This document shows positions 1 through 7,600 of a stretch of DNA of 9,092 nt, piece by piece; position 1 is the first letter of the stretch, and every line of letters begins with the position of its first letter. The notes under the pieces are model-generated. The model did no database searches. It worked only from the letters and a program-made list of their open reading frames with translations, and had not been told where the DNA came from. Source of the DNA: Ruminococcaceae bacterium UBA7075. GTDB lineage: Bacteria > Bacillota > Clostridia > Oscillospirales > Acutalibacteraceae. A program made the position numbers and the translations under genes. Location: contig DKZL01000078.1 of NCBI GenBank assembly GCA_002493635.1, forward strand, positions 18,030 through 27,121. The letters are read 5' to 3'.

Positions 1-315
1 TGCCTTTTGCATATGGGCAATATGATAATGGAAAGCGACATTGATGAGCTTAGAATGAAAATGCGCAAGGTTCAGATTGCGTTCAAGGAAATACCTCAGA
101 AGCCAAATATTTTTGAGGGTATAGATTTAATAAACGTGTGGCAGAACGGAAATGTGTTTAATCTTACGATAAGGGGCACGGAGGAAAGCTTTATGCCTCA
201 GCTTAACGCACTTGAACCGGCATATATTTCTGCTTTGCCGCTTACACTTGAAGAAATATTTATCAGCGAAATGGAGGTAGCGGGATATGACATCAACAGC
301 ATCGTTCAAAGATAA
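1..315 (+). CDS. ABC transporter ATP-binding protein, C-terminal end (5' truncated)
   Basis: The frame is open from base 1 to the TAA at 313-315, so this is the last ~104 residues of a protein that starts outside the window. The nucleotide-binding motifs (Walker A, signature, Walker B, H-loop) are not in view. The visible part resembles the region after the ATPase core in exporter-type ABC ATPases: a short strand and turn (MGNMIMESDIDEL), where such proteins have the 'G.l...g..del' segment, then a small C-terminal domain ending LTLEEIFISEME, like the usual 'sLEdiFi' ending. It would energise the permease encoded by the next gene, whose start lies inside this one. That overlap and the downstream permease are the strongest support. 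Which subfamily it belongs to cannot be decided from the fragment. An in-frame TTG at 7 and ATG at 13 are internal codons, not starts. Confidence 0.8.
   Translation, partial: CLLHMGNMIMESDIDELRMKMRKVQIAFKEIPQKPNIFEGIDLINVWQNGNVFNLTIRGTEESFMPQLNALEPAYISALPLTLEEIFISEMEVAGYDINSIVQR
273..277 (+). promoter_or_regulatory. Ribosome binding site of the ABC permease, inside the ATPase gene
   Basis: GGAGG sits nine bases before the ATG at 287 and lies wholly within the coding sequence of the preceding ATPase. It fixes the permease start and implies translational coupling across the 29-base overlap. Confidence 0.75.
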
Positions 316-2410
316 GCTTAAGCAGGCGTTTTCGTTCTTTCAGTGGGAGCTTAAATCCTGCGCAGGCACGCTGACGATTTATTCAATTCTGACAGCGGTA
401 TTTATGGTAATTATACTGACGCTTTGTCTTGCGATAGGAATAACCATGGATAATTCATTAGCAAGTACAGGTGTAACAGGCAGTTCAGCTCCTATTGAAA
501 ATTTTTCTTTGCCGGGCTTTATGTTTTCTATGGCTGAAGATGAAGTACAGCCTTCAGGTTTTGCAATGGCAAGATTGGCTTTTCAGTATTTATCATTTTA
601 TATGGTTTACTTTATGACTGTGATTTTTACAATCATTTATACAGTCAAGGTCTTTATGTATCTGCATAATAAAAGGCAGACAGATATGTACGGTTCAATG
701 CCCGTAAGCAGAATAACGCTTTTCTTCTCAAAATCAGCAACAGCCTTTATATTTTCCGTTGTTCCTGCAATGGTGTTCTTTGGTATATCAGCTTTTATTT
801 CAATTATAATGGGACAGCCGTTGATGGGCGATAATGCAATGATATTTGTAAGAATTATTATGGGTTCTCTTGCCTGCATTTCTGCATACGGACTGATTGC
901 AGTGTGCTGCGGAACAACTATAAATTCTATACTTATGTTTATTGCCGTAAGCGTTGTATATCCTATGTCGGCACTTTTTGTAAGAGGTGTGATGGATAGC
1001 TTTTATATTGGTTCAAGCAGTGATTATTTAAACAACAGCTTTATTATGAATGCATTTTGTCCGCTGAGTGCATACGACGGAAACAATATAATTTATTGGC
1101 TCATATTTACAGCGGTTTGTTTAGCGGCTTCTGCATACCTTGTTAAAAACCGCAGAGCGGAGCGTGCACAGTCATCTTTTGCTTATTATTTGCCGTGCCA
1201 TATTGTAAAGATTCTTGTTTCATTCCTTGCAGGAATGTTCCTCGGAGTGATTTTTGGCTCTTTGAATGTATTCGGATATGGTTTTGCAGGCTTTGTATTT
1301 GGATTTATTCTGGCAAGTATTCCTGCATTTATTGTGTGTCATTTGATTTTCTATCACGGCTTTCATAAAATTGTCAGAACGAGTGTTACGCTCGGTGCTT
1401 TAATAGCAATTGTTATTGGTGCTATGGCGTTTGTCAATTTTGATGTTACAGGCTATAACAAATTTGTCCCCGAGGTTGATAAAATTGAAAGTGCAGGCTT
1501 TATTGACGGTCAGCACTGTTATGTTGATAAAGATAAGACAAGTTTGAATAGTATTATAAAAGACGCAAATTCAGATTTTAATGATGAAAGCAGACTTTCA
1601 GCGACGGTTGAACTTCATAAGAATATACTTAAAAATGTTGACGATACATCGACATCAAAATTTTCACAAATCTGGGTAAATATATTTAGTTCTTCGATGG
1701 ATTTTGTAGGTAATAGATATGAAGCATTCAGCTACAAAATGAAGAACGGCAGAGTAATCACAAGAAAGTTTTCTACTATTATATATGACACCGGTTTTTA
1801 TAACTCTGCGTATATGGATGATGATGTATATTACGAAACGGAAACTGATTTAATCGAAAAATTGATAAAAACAAAGGAATATCAGCAAAAATACTCGGCA
1901 TTTTTGAATGCTGATTTTGATGAATTAAACGAAATGTATGTAAGCGGTTTTCATCTTGATTATGATGGATATTCTCTTTACCGTGAATATTCGCTTAATG
2001 ACGATTACGAAAATAAATCCGAGAAGTTAAGCAACGACCGCAAAAAGATACTGGACGCATATATAAAGGACTTTGAGGCGGACACTAAGGATATTGATGA
2101 AGCTCTGTTCTATGCGTCGAAAGATGACATCTGGATTTATAGGGAAGCTGTTGATTTGAGAGGAATACAACAAAAATACAGTGATTATGTGTGCATAATA
2201 GATCTGGGATATAATAATGATTATAATATGCTTTTTTATTATGGCTCACACGAAAAGCTTGTTGTACCGAAAAGCTATACCAATACTATACAGGCTTTAA
2301 AAGATGTCGGTATACTTGATTCAGACGGCAAACCGAATGAAAAAAGCCCGTACTATGACGATTATGATGACGAATACAGTTATGATTATGATGATTATGA
2401 TATGATGTGA
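287..2410 (+). CDS. ABC-2 type transporter permease with large extracytoplasmic C-terminal domain
   Basis: This is the membrane subunit of an ABC exporter and partner of the ATPase it overlaps. I count nine hydrophobic segments at about residues 28-52, 97-123, 148-174, 184-210, 212-234, 265-284, 303-326, 329-354 and 366-384. The basic loops at 124-147 (HNKRQ...MPVSR) and 285-302 (KNRRAER) and the short one near 355-365 are cytoplasmic by the positive-inside rule, which puts the C-terminus outside. The DMYGSMPVSR loop after the second helix is typical of ABC-2 permeases in Clostridia. Residues ~390-707 form a hydrophilic domain rich in Asp, Tyr and Lys, ending in a Tyr/Asp run (689-705). The length is far above the 250-400 residues of simple ABC-2 permeases but resembles long Firmicutes permeases near YtrB-like ATPases. 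The C-terminal part may match a family such as DUF6449, which I cannot check. The substrate is unknown. Start chosen from the GGAGG at 273. Confidence 0.85.
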   Translation: MTSTASFKDKLKQAFSFFQWELKSCAGTLTIYSILTAVFMVIILTLCLAIGITMDNSLASTGVTGSSAPIENFSLPGFMFSMAEDEVQPSGFAMARLAFQYLSFYMVYFMTVIFTIIYTVKVFMYLHNKRQTDMYGSMPVSRITLFFSKSATAFIFSVVPAMVFFGISAFISIIMGQPLMGDNAMIFVRIIMGSLACISAYGLIAVCCGTTINSILMFIAVSVVYPMSALFVRGVMDSFYIGSSSDYLNNSFIMNAFCPLSAYDGNNIIYWLIFTAVCLAASAYLVKNRRAERAQSSFAYYLPCHIVKILVSFLAGMFLGVIFGSLNVFGYGFAGFVFGFILASIPAFIVCHLIFYHGFHKIVRTSVTLGALIAIVIGAMAFVNFDVTGYNKFVPEVDKIESAGFIDGQHCYVDKDKTSLNSIIKDANSDFNDESRLSATVELHKNILKNVDDTSTSKFSQIWVNIFSSSMDFVGNRYEAFSYKMKNGRVITRKFSTIIYDTGFYNSAYMDDDVYYETETDLIEKLIKTKEYQQKYSAFLNADFDELNEMYVSGFHLDYDGYSLYREYSLNDDYENKSEKLSNDRKKILDAYIKDFEADTKDIDEALFYASKDDIWIYREAVDLRGIQQKYSDYVCIIDLGYNNDYNMLFYYGSHEKLVVPKSYTNTIQALKDVGILDSDGKPNEKSPYYDDYDDEYSYDYDDYDMM
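2351..2407 (+). repeat. Low-complexity TATGAT/GATTAT-type coding repeat
   Basis: The last ~19 codons of the permease are an imperfect tandem of TAT/TAC and GAT/GAC codons (Tyr and Asp). They encode a tail with eight Asp, one Glu and six or more Tyr in 17 residues. Such a tract could vary in length by slippage between strains. Confidence 0.6.
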
Positions 2411-2422
2411 TGAAGTGAGATA

Positions 2423-2470
2423 ATTCAGGGGGAATGGAAAATCCAGGACATTCCCCTTGAATATATTTTT
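2423..2470 (+). terminator. Rho-independent terminator of the ABC operon
   Basis: A stem pairs 2423-2436 with 2449-2462 (14 bp including one G-T pair; core GGGGAATG/CATTCCCC) around a 12-base loop. A T-rich stretch ending in five Ts (2466-2470) follows. It lies 12 bases after the permease stop codon, so it separates the ABC operon from the CDF gene. Confidence 0.85.
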
Positions 2471-2498
2471 GCATCCGGAACAGTAAATAAAGTTTCTA

Positions 2499-2528
2499 TT
2501 GACTAACTCGTTTATATCGGAATAAAAT
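2499..2528 (+). promoter_or_regulatory. Sigma-A type promoter of the CDF gene
   Basis: A TTGACT -35 box (2499-2504) and a TAAAAT -10 box (2523-2528) are separated by 18 bases, each matching five of six consensus bases. Transcription would start near 2535, leaving a ~30-base leader. That is too short for a manganese (yybP-ykoY type) riboswitch between this promoter and the gene. Confidence 0.6.
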
Positions 2529-2565
2529 AAAACAAATATTAATTGATATAAAGGGAAGAGTTAGC

Positions 2566-3741
2566 TTGATACGTGCACTTACACGCTTATTTATTAAAAA
2601 TTGTGATGATACCGAAAATCCCGAGGTAAGAGCCGCATACGGCAATTTGTCAGGTATAATCGGCATTATTCTGAATTTATGTCTGTTTCTTGCAAAACTT
2701 GGTGCAGGCATAATTTCGGCTTCTGTGTCTGTTATTGCCGACGCACTAAACAATCTTTCCGACGCAGGCAGTTCGGTTGTTACTTTTATCGGTTTTAAGC
2801 TTGCACGCAAGCCTGCCGACCGTGAGCACCCGTTTGGTCACGGAAGATATGAATATGTTGCAGGACTTGGCATATCGGTGGTTATTTTTCTTGTGGGCTT
2901 TGAGTTGATAATGAACTCTGTTCATAAAATATTTTCGCCTGATGCAAAGACTGAATTCAGCTTTGTTTCACTGGCTATTCTGATAGCTTCCGTCTGTGTT
3001 AAGATGTGGATGTATTTTTTTAACAAAGTTCTTTCAAGGAAAATTAACTCTCAGGCACTTAATGCGGCATCTCTTGATTCCCTTACAGACTGTGCAGCAA
3101 CTACTGTTGTAATTCTGGGTCTTATTATCTCACATATCTGGAGCATAAACATTGACGGTTATCTTGGTGTTGCCGTAGCAGTTTTTATCATATTCACCGG
3201 TGTCAATACAATGAAAGACAGCATATCCCCCTTGCTTGGAAATCCGCCTGATGAAGATATGGTAAGTGAAATCCGAGAAACTGTGCTTGCTGATGAAAAA
3301 ATTATCGGTGTGCACGATTTGATTGTTCACGATTACGGTGTGGGCAGATGTATAATTTCGCTCCACGCCGAGCTTTCCGACAAGCTGACTCTTACAGAAG
3401 CACACGATGTTATTGACCGTACGGAAAAACTTCTTGAGCAGAAATTCCGCTGTATGGCTACTCTTCATCTTGACCCGATTGCCGCAGACGATATGGAGCT
3501 TATGGCTCTAAAAAATCTTGTTGCCGATAAGTTGTGTGAGATTGATAATAAATTTTCCATTCACGATTTTCGTGTGGTTAAAGGTGAGAAAACAAAGTTA
3601 ATTTTCGACCTTGCTGTTCCGTATGATTGCAAAATCCCGAATGATAAAATTCGTGTGCTTGCAACCGAGAAAATAAAGTATTTAAATAAAGATTACGAGC
3701 CGATAATACAGATTGAAAATCTGTATTCGGGATGCTTATAA
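2566..3741 (+). CDS. Cation diffusion facilitator transporter, probably Mn2+ efflux
   Basis: An inner-membrane metal/proton antiporter of the CDF family. Six membrane helices lie within residues ~28-215. The transport site is visible: N62 and D66 in helix 2 (ALNNLSDAGSS) and D171 and D175 in helix 5 (SLDSLTDCAAT). The conserved HPFGHGRYE loop is at 88-96. An Asn-Asp-Asp-Asp site is, from the literature, the signature of manganese CDFs such as pneumococcal MntE; zinc transporters carry His/Asp there. The cytoplasmic dimerisation domain is at ~230-305 (GVHDLIVHDYG...LHLDP). At 391 residues it is about 90 longer than the usual ~300. The extra part (~310-388) looks like a second copy of that ferredoxin-like domain. 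The TTG start at 2566 is chosen because AAGGGAAG (2551-2558) lies seven bases before it. The gene is flanked by a terminator upstream and by its own promoter. Mn2+ specificity is an inference. Confidence 0.9.
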   Translation: MIRALTRLFIKNCDDTENPEVRAAYGNLSGIIGIILNLCLFLAKLGAGIISASVSVIADALNNLSDAGSSVVTFIGFKLARKPADREHPFGHGRYEYVAGLGISVVIFLVGFELIMNSVHKIFSPDAKTEFSFVSLAILIASVCVKMWMYFFNKVLSRKINSQALNAASLDSLTDCAATTVVILGLIISHIWSINIDGYLGVAVAVFIIFTGVNTMKDSISPLLGNPPDEDMVSEIRETVLADEKIIGVHDLIVHDYGVGRCIISLHAELSDKLTLTEAHDVIDRTEKLLEQKFRCMATLHLDPIAADDMELMALKNLVADKLCEIDNKFSIHDFRVVKGEKTKLIFDLAVPYDCKIPNDKIRVLATEKIKYLNKDYEPIIQIENLYSGCL

Positions 3742-3801
3742 TTTTTTGGTAAAATCATACAAAAAGTTATGTGAAAATTTAGTGAAAAATTAAATTTATG
3801 A

Positions 3802-3830
3802 TTGACACTCCTTTGCAAAAATGTTACAAT
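3802..3830 (+). promoter_or_regulatory. Strong sigma-A promoter of tetR and probably the RND gene
   Basis: A perfect TTGACA -35 (3802-3807), a 17-base spacer and TACAAT -10 (3825-3830) preceded by TG at 3822-3823 (extended -10). The expected start is near 3837, inside the operator palindrome. This is the best promoter in the window and fits a unit that must be held off by a repressor. Confidence 0.85.
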
Positions 3831-3877
3831 ATGACAGGTAGTCATATGACAACTTGTCATATATTGCAAAGGAGTGT
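3805..3877 (+). repeat. 14-bp perfect inverted repeat enclosing the tetR operator; right arm contains the ribosome binding site
   Basis: The left arm 3805-3818 (ACACTCCTTTGCAA) is the exact reverse complement of the right arm 3864-3877 (TTGCAAAGGAGTGT). The loop between them (3819-3863) contains the -10 box and the operator palindrome. The right arm contains the AAAGGAG Shine-Dalgarno sequence of tetR and is followed by TTTGTTTT. Because transcription from the local promoter starts near 3837, the left arm is absent from that mRNA. It occurs only in read-through RNA from the CDF gene, where it would mask the ribosome binding site and could act as a terminator. Confidence 0.7.
3829..3862 (+). 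promoter_or_regulatory. Tandem TetR-type operator (34-bp near-perfect palindrome)
   Basis: Two abutting 15-bp sites read ATGACAGGTAGTCAT (3831-3845) and ATGACAACTTGTCAT (3846-3860). The second is a perfect palindrome about its central base. Together with flanking AT/AT they form a 34-bp palindrome centred between 3845 and 3846, with 15 of 17 positions paired. The sites overlap the -10 box and the predicted start, so a bound repressor would block polymerase. The TetR protein encoded directly downstream is the obvious ligand. The 15-base centre-to-centre spacing would suit two dimers bound side by side. Confidence 0.8.
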
Positions 3878-3883
3878 TTTGTT

Positions 3884-4519
3884 TTGATAAAATCTACATT
3901 TTATAATCTACCCGAGGAAAAACGCAATCGTATAATTGACGCTATTATGAACGAATTTGCAAGTGCATCAACCGAAAAGGTGAGCATAAACCGTATTATT
4001 AAGGCGGCAAACATTTCACGGGGCAGTTTTTATCAATACTTTGATGATAAGGTCGACCTTGTTGAGGTGCTTGTAAAGACCTTTATGAATACTGCATATG
4101 ATGAATTTTATACGGCGCTGGCAAATTCACAGGGAGATATTTTCTCTACATATATCCATATATTTGTATTAATAACAAATTATACGATTGATAAGAAACA
4201 AAAGGTTGTTCTTAAAAATCTTTTAAAGAATTTAAAGGCGAATGATAGCCTGATTTCCGATTATATGATAAACAGATTTGAAGGGATTTCCGAAATATTT
4301 AACGGAATTGACCGCATTATCAAGGATAATCTGAGATTTAAAAGTGAAGAGGAAATTCATTCTCTCTCGCTGATTTTAACACTTATTCTGAAAAACGCAG
4401 TGTTTAATCTTTTTGTGAAAAACGAAGATCCCGAAAAGGTAAGGGAAGAATTTATGAGGAAGATAAAAATAATAAAACAGGGAGCTCTTGTAACCGACAG
4501 TTGCGGCAATGACAACTAA
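3884..4519 (+). CDS. TetR/AcrR-family transcriptional regulator
   Basis: A 211-residue dimeric repressor, the usual size for the family. The N-terminal DNA-binding domain spans ~9-56 (RNRIIDAIMNEFA...) with the helix-turn-helix at ~34-53 (SINRIIKAANISRGSFYQYF), where SRGSFYQYF is the typical recognition helix and its end. Residues 60-205 form the helical ligand-binding and dimerisation part, too variable to predict the effector. The TTG at 3884 is chosen because AAAGGAG (3868-3874) lies nine bases before it and the family domain begins immediately. An in-frame TTG at 3854 lies in the operator and has no ribosome binding site. The gene is preceded by its probable operator and followed after 81 bases by the RND exporter gene. 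It most likely represses itself and the pump, with a pump substrate as inducer. Confidence 0.92.
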   Translation: MIKSTFYNLPEEKRNRIIDAIMNEFASASTEKVSINRIIKAANISRGSFYQYFDDKVDLVEVLVKTFMNTAYDEFYTALANSQGDIFSTYIHIFVLITNYTIDKKQKVVLKNLLKNLKANDSLISDYMINRFEGISEIFNGIDRIIKDNLRFKSEEEIHSLSLILTLILKNAVFNLFVKNEDPEKVREEFMRKIKIIKQGALVTDSCGNDN

Positions 4520-4545
4520 AATATGCTGCATTATAAATGGCGGAG

Positions 4546-4554
4546 TGATATAAT
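4546..4554 (+). promoter_or_regulatory. Possible internal extended -10 promoter before the RND gene
   Basis: TGATATAAT (4546-4554) is a perfect TATAAT with an upstream TG, 46 bases before the RND start. No good -35 box lies at 16-18 bases spacing. It could give basal pump expression independent of the tetR promoter. Confidence 0.35.
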
Positions 4555-4600
4555 ACTTGGTAAGTAAAAGGTAGAATCAAAGCAGATAAAGGAGTAATAT

Positions 4601-7600
4601 ATGTTATCTAAATTTAGTGTAAAAAAGCCTATGACAGTATTTGTCTGTGTTGTTATTACCATCGTGCTCGGCATAGTGTCATTTACAAAAATGACGCCCG
4701 ACCTTATGCCGAATATGGATTTTCCGTATGCTATGATAATGACAACATATGTAGGTCAGACGCCGGAAACAGTTGAAACAACTGTCACCAAACCGCTTGA
4801 GCAGTCTATGGCGACGATTGACGGTGTAAAGGAAATTACATCAAGTTCAGCCGAAAACTACTCGATGCTTATGATTGAGTTTGAGGACGGAACAGATATG
4901 GATACTGCAACGGTTGATATGCGTTCCTCGCTTGACACAATTTCGGATGCATGGCCTGATGGGGTGGGAACACCGTATCTTCTCAAAATAAACCCCAATA
5001 TGCTGCCTGTAACAATGACAGCGGTTGACTGCTCGGATAAAGACCAATCCGAGATTTCCGATTTCGTCAGTGAAGAGCTTATGAATAAACTTGAGGGTAT
5101 TGACGGCGTAGCCTCTGTATCTGCAAAGGGAATTCTGGAACAGACTGAAAATGTAGTAATCTCGCAGGAAAAGATTGACAAGCTGAACAAAAGAATTGAT
5201 GAAGCGCTTGATTTACAGTTTGAGGATGCTGAAAATAAGCTTAATGACGCAAAAAAAGAGCTGAAAGATAATATTGACGCAGCCAAAGAGGGAGCAGGAA
5301 CAATAGACGCTTCTATACAGGGAATAAATGCTCAGCAGGAGGAACTTGCCAATCAGCTTGCAGACGCTCAGAAACAGGCAAATAACGGAAAGACAGAGAT
5401 TATTTCTGCAAAAATGGAATTGCTTGTACAGAAAAGCTCGCTTGCAGAAACTAAAGAGCTTCTTGAAACTACCTACAAAACTTTGCTGTCGCTGAAGGAT
5501 AATTATGTACAGCTTACAGAGCAAAGCAATGCGTTAAATGATAAGCTTAATGCGATTATTCCTATTAATGACTCCTATACAAAGATAAAAGAGGAGATGG
5601 ATAAGCTTTCCCCTGACAGTGACGAATATAATGATTTTATCAAAAAAATTGAAGAAATAAATGAAAAGCTGAAACCCTACGGATTTACAGTCGGAAATTT
5701 AGCAGAGAATCTGAAAGCACTTCAGGAAGCCAAAAAGGTTGTTGATGAAGGACTGTCTGAAATAGAGAAAAGCTTTAAATCAATGAATATTTCAAGCAGT
5801 ACTGTAGACGAAGCACTTAATAGTATGAGCGAAAAAATAGTTTTGATTAATAAAGGCATAGAGCAGATTGATTCAGCAATAAACGGACTTGACAATAAGT
5901 CGCTTTCTGTTGACGATGCGCTTGCAATGATTTCAAAGCAACAGTCAAGCGCAGATTTTCAGCTTTCATCGGCACTTTCAACACTTACCTCAAAACAGAC
6001 GGAGGTAAACAGCGCACTTACTCAGCTTAATTCTGCAAATGATGAGATTCAGAAGCAGATGGATTCGCTTTCGGACACCAAGGAAAAGGCAAAGGACAGT
6101 GCTGATATGAATAATACCGTTACCATTGATACGGTTTCGGGTATATTAACGGCTCAGAATTTTTCTATGCCTGCCGGCTATGTTTCTGACGAGGAAAATA
6201 ATAAATATATGATTCGTGTCGGTGACGAAATAAACAGCGAAAAGGAAATGAAGAGTCTTGTTTTGTTTGACACCGGAATTGACGGTATCGGCGTTGTAAA
6301 GCTTGAGGATGTCGCTGATGTTTTTACAGCCGACAATTCAAGTGAAATTTACGCAAAAATCAACGGTCAGAACGGCGTAGTATTGAGTTTCTCAAAGCAG
6401 AGTGACGTTGCTACCTCTACCGTGTGCGACAATATCAATGATACATTTGAACAGCTTGAAAAGGAATATGACGGACTGCACTTTACTAACTTATACAGTC
6501 AGGGCGATTACATAGGTATTGTAATCAACAGTGTGCTTCAAAATCTGCTTATGGGTGCGGTGCTTGCGATTATAATTCTTTTCCTGTTCCTGCGTGACAT
6601 AAAGCCGACAGTAATTGTTGCCTGCTCAATTCCGATAAGTGTAATTTTTGCAATAGTCCTTATGTATTTCAGCGGTGTAACGCTTAATATGATTTCACTT
6701 TCGGGACTTGCAATAGGTGTCGGTATGCTTGTTGATAACTCGGTTGTTGTAATTGAAAATATTTACCGCTTGCGAGGACTCGGATATTCCGCAGTCAAAG
6801 CGGCAGTAAACGGTGCAGGGCAGGTTGCAGGAGCAATAACCTCCTCAACCCTGACTACAATTTGTGTATTTCTGCCGATTGTATTTGTAGAGGGAATTAC
6901 CCGTCAGTTATTCTCGGATATTGCACTTACCATCGGTTATTCATTGCTTGCAAGTCTTATTGTGGCACTTACGCTTGTTCCTGCGATGAGCCGCAAAATT
7001 CTTCGCAAAACAAAGGAACAAAAGAGTAATAAGGACAGCAAAGTTCTGAATGCATATGAAAAATCACTCCGATTTGTGTTAAGACACAAGGTTGTAACGC
7101 TGATTGTCGTGGTGTCTGTTCTATTTGCAAGTGTTGCAGGCGCTCTGGCAAGGGGCTTCAGCTTTATGCCGAGTATGAGCAGTACGGAAATTTCTGTTAC
7201 AGTTCAGCTTGAGGACAATGCTACCTTTGAAGAAACAGTTGAAGCAGCTGAAAAGATTAATAACACAATGCGTGAATACAAGGAGTTTGACACAGTCGGT
7301 GTGCTTGTCGGTTCAACCTCGGATTTGATTGCAATGGGCGGAATCAGCGGAGCTTCGGACAGCGCAGGTTCAGTTACTGCTTACGGTGTGCTTAACGAAA
7401 GCTATGCAAAGCAGAGTGAAAGTATATCGGAAAAGCTTGAAGATTCATTTGAAGACATTGACGGAGAGGTTACTGTAAGCGGAGGTTCTGCAAGCTCTAT
7501 GACGTCGGTTTTAGGCAGCGGAACAGTTGATATTTTGCTTTACGGAGATGATCTTGACATTCTCAAAAATACTGCTGACGATATTGCAAAAACTCTTGAA

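Noticed and set aside
2503..2564. 7-bp inverted repeat CTAACTC (2503-2509) / GAGTTAG (2558-2564) around the CDF leader
   Set aside because: The layout resembles the tetR repeat, but seven bases within ~60 is expected by chance often enough that I do not claim it.
2471..2565. Manganese riboswitch upstream of the CDF gene
   Set aside because: There is a good promoter close to the gene and only ~30 bases of leader, with no room for or sign of a yybP-ykoY type fold.
3775..3797. AAATTTA/TAAATTT inverted repeat as terminator of the CDF gene
   Set aside because: The stem is only seven A-T pairs and no T-run follows; too weak for an intrinsic terminator.
3854..3883. TTG at 3854 as an earlier tetR start (ten extra residues)
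   Set aside because: It lies inside the operator, has no ribosome binding site, and the added residues are translated from the Shine-Dalgarno region. TTG at 3884 has AAAGGAG at the right distance.
4509..4517. ATGACAACT half-site identical to the left half of the second tetR operator
   Set aside because: It is made by the last codons of tetR (Asn-Asp-Asn-stop) and has no matching right half; a nine-base match is likely chance.
4858..5286. Antisense reading frame of 142 codons opposite the RND gene
   Set aside because: The product is Ser/Ile/Phe-rich with no domain or ribosome binding site, and it mirrors the strong codon pattern of the RND gene. The other minus-strand frames are rejected for the same reason.
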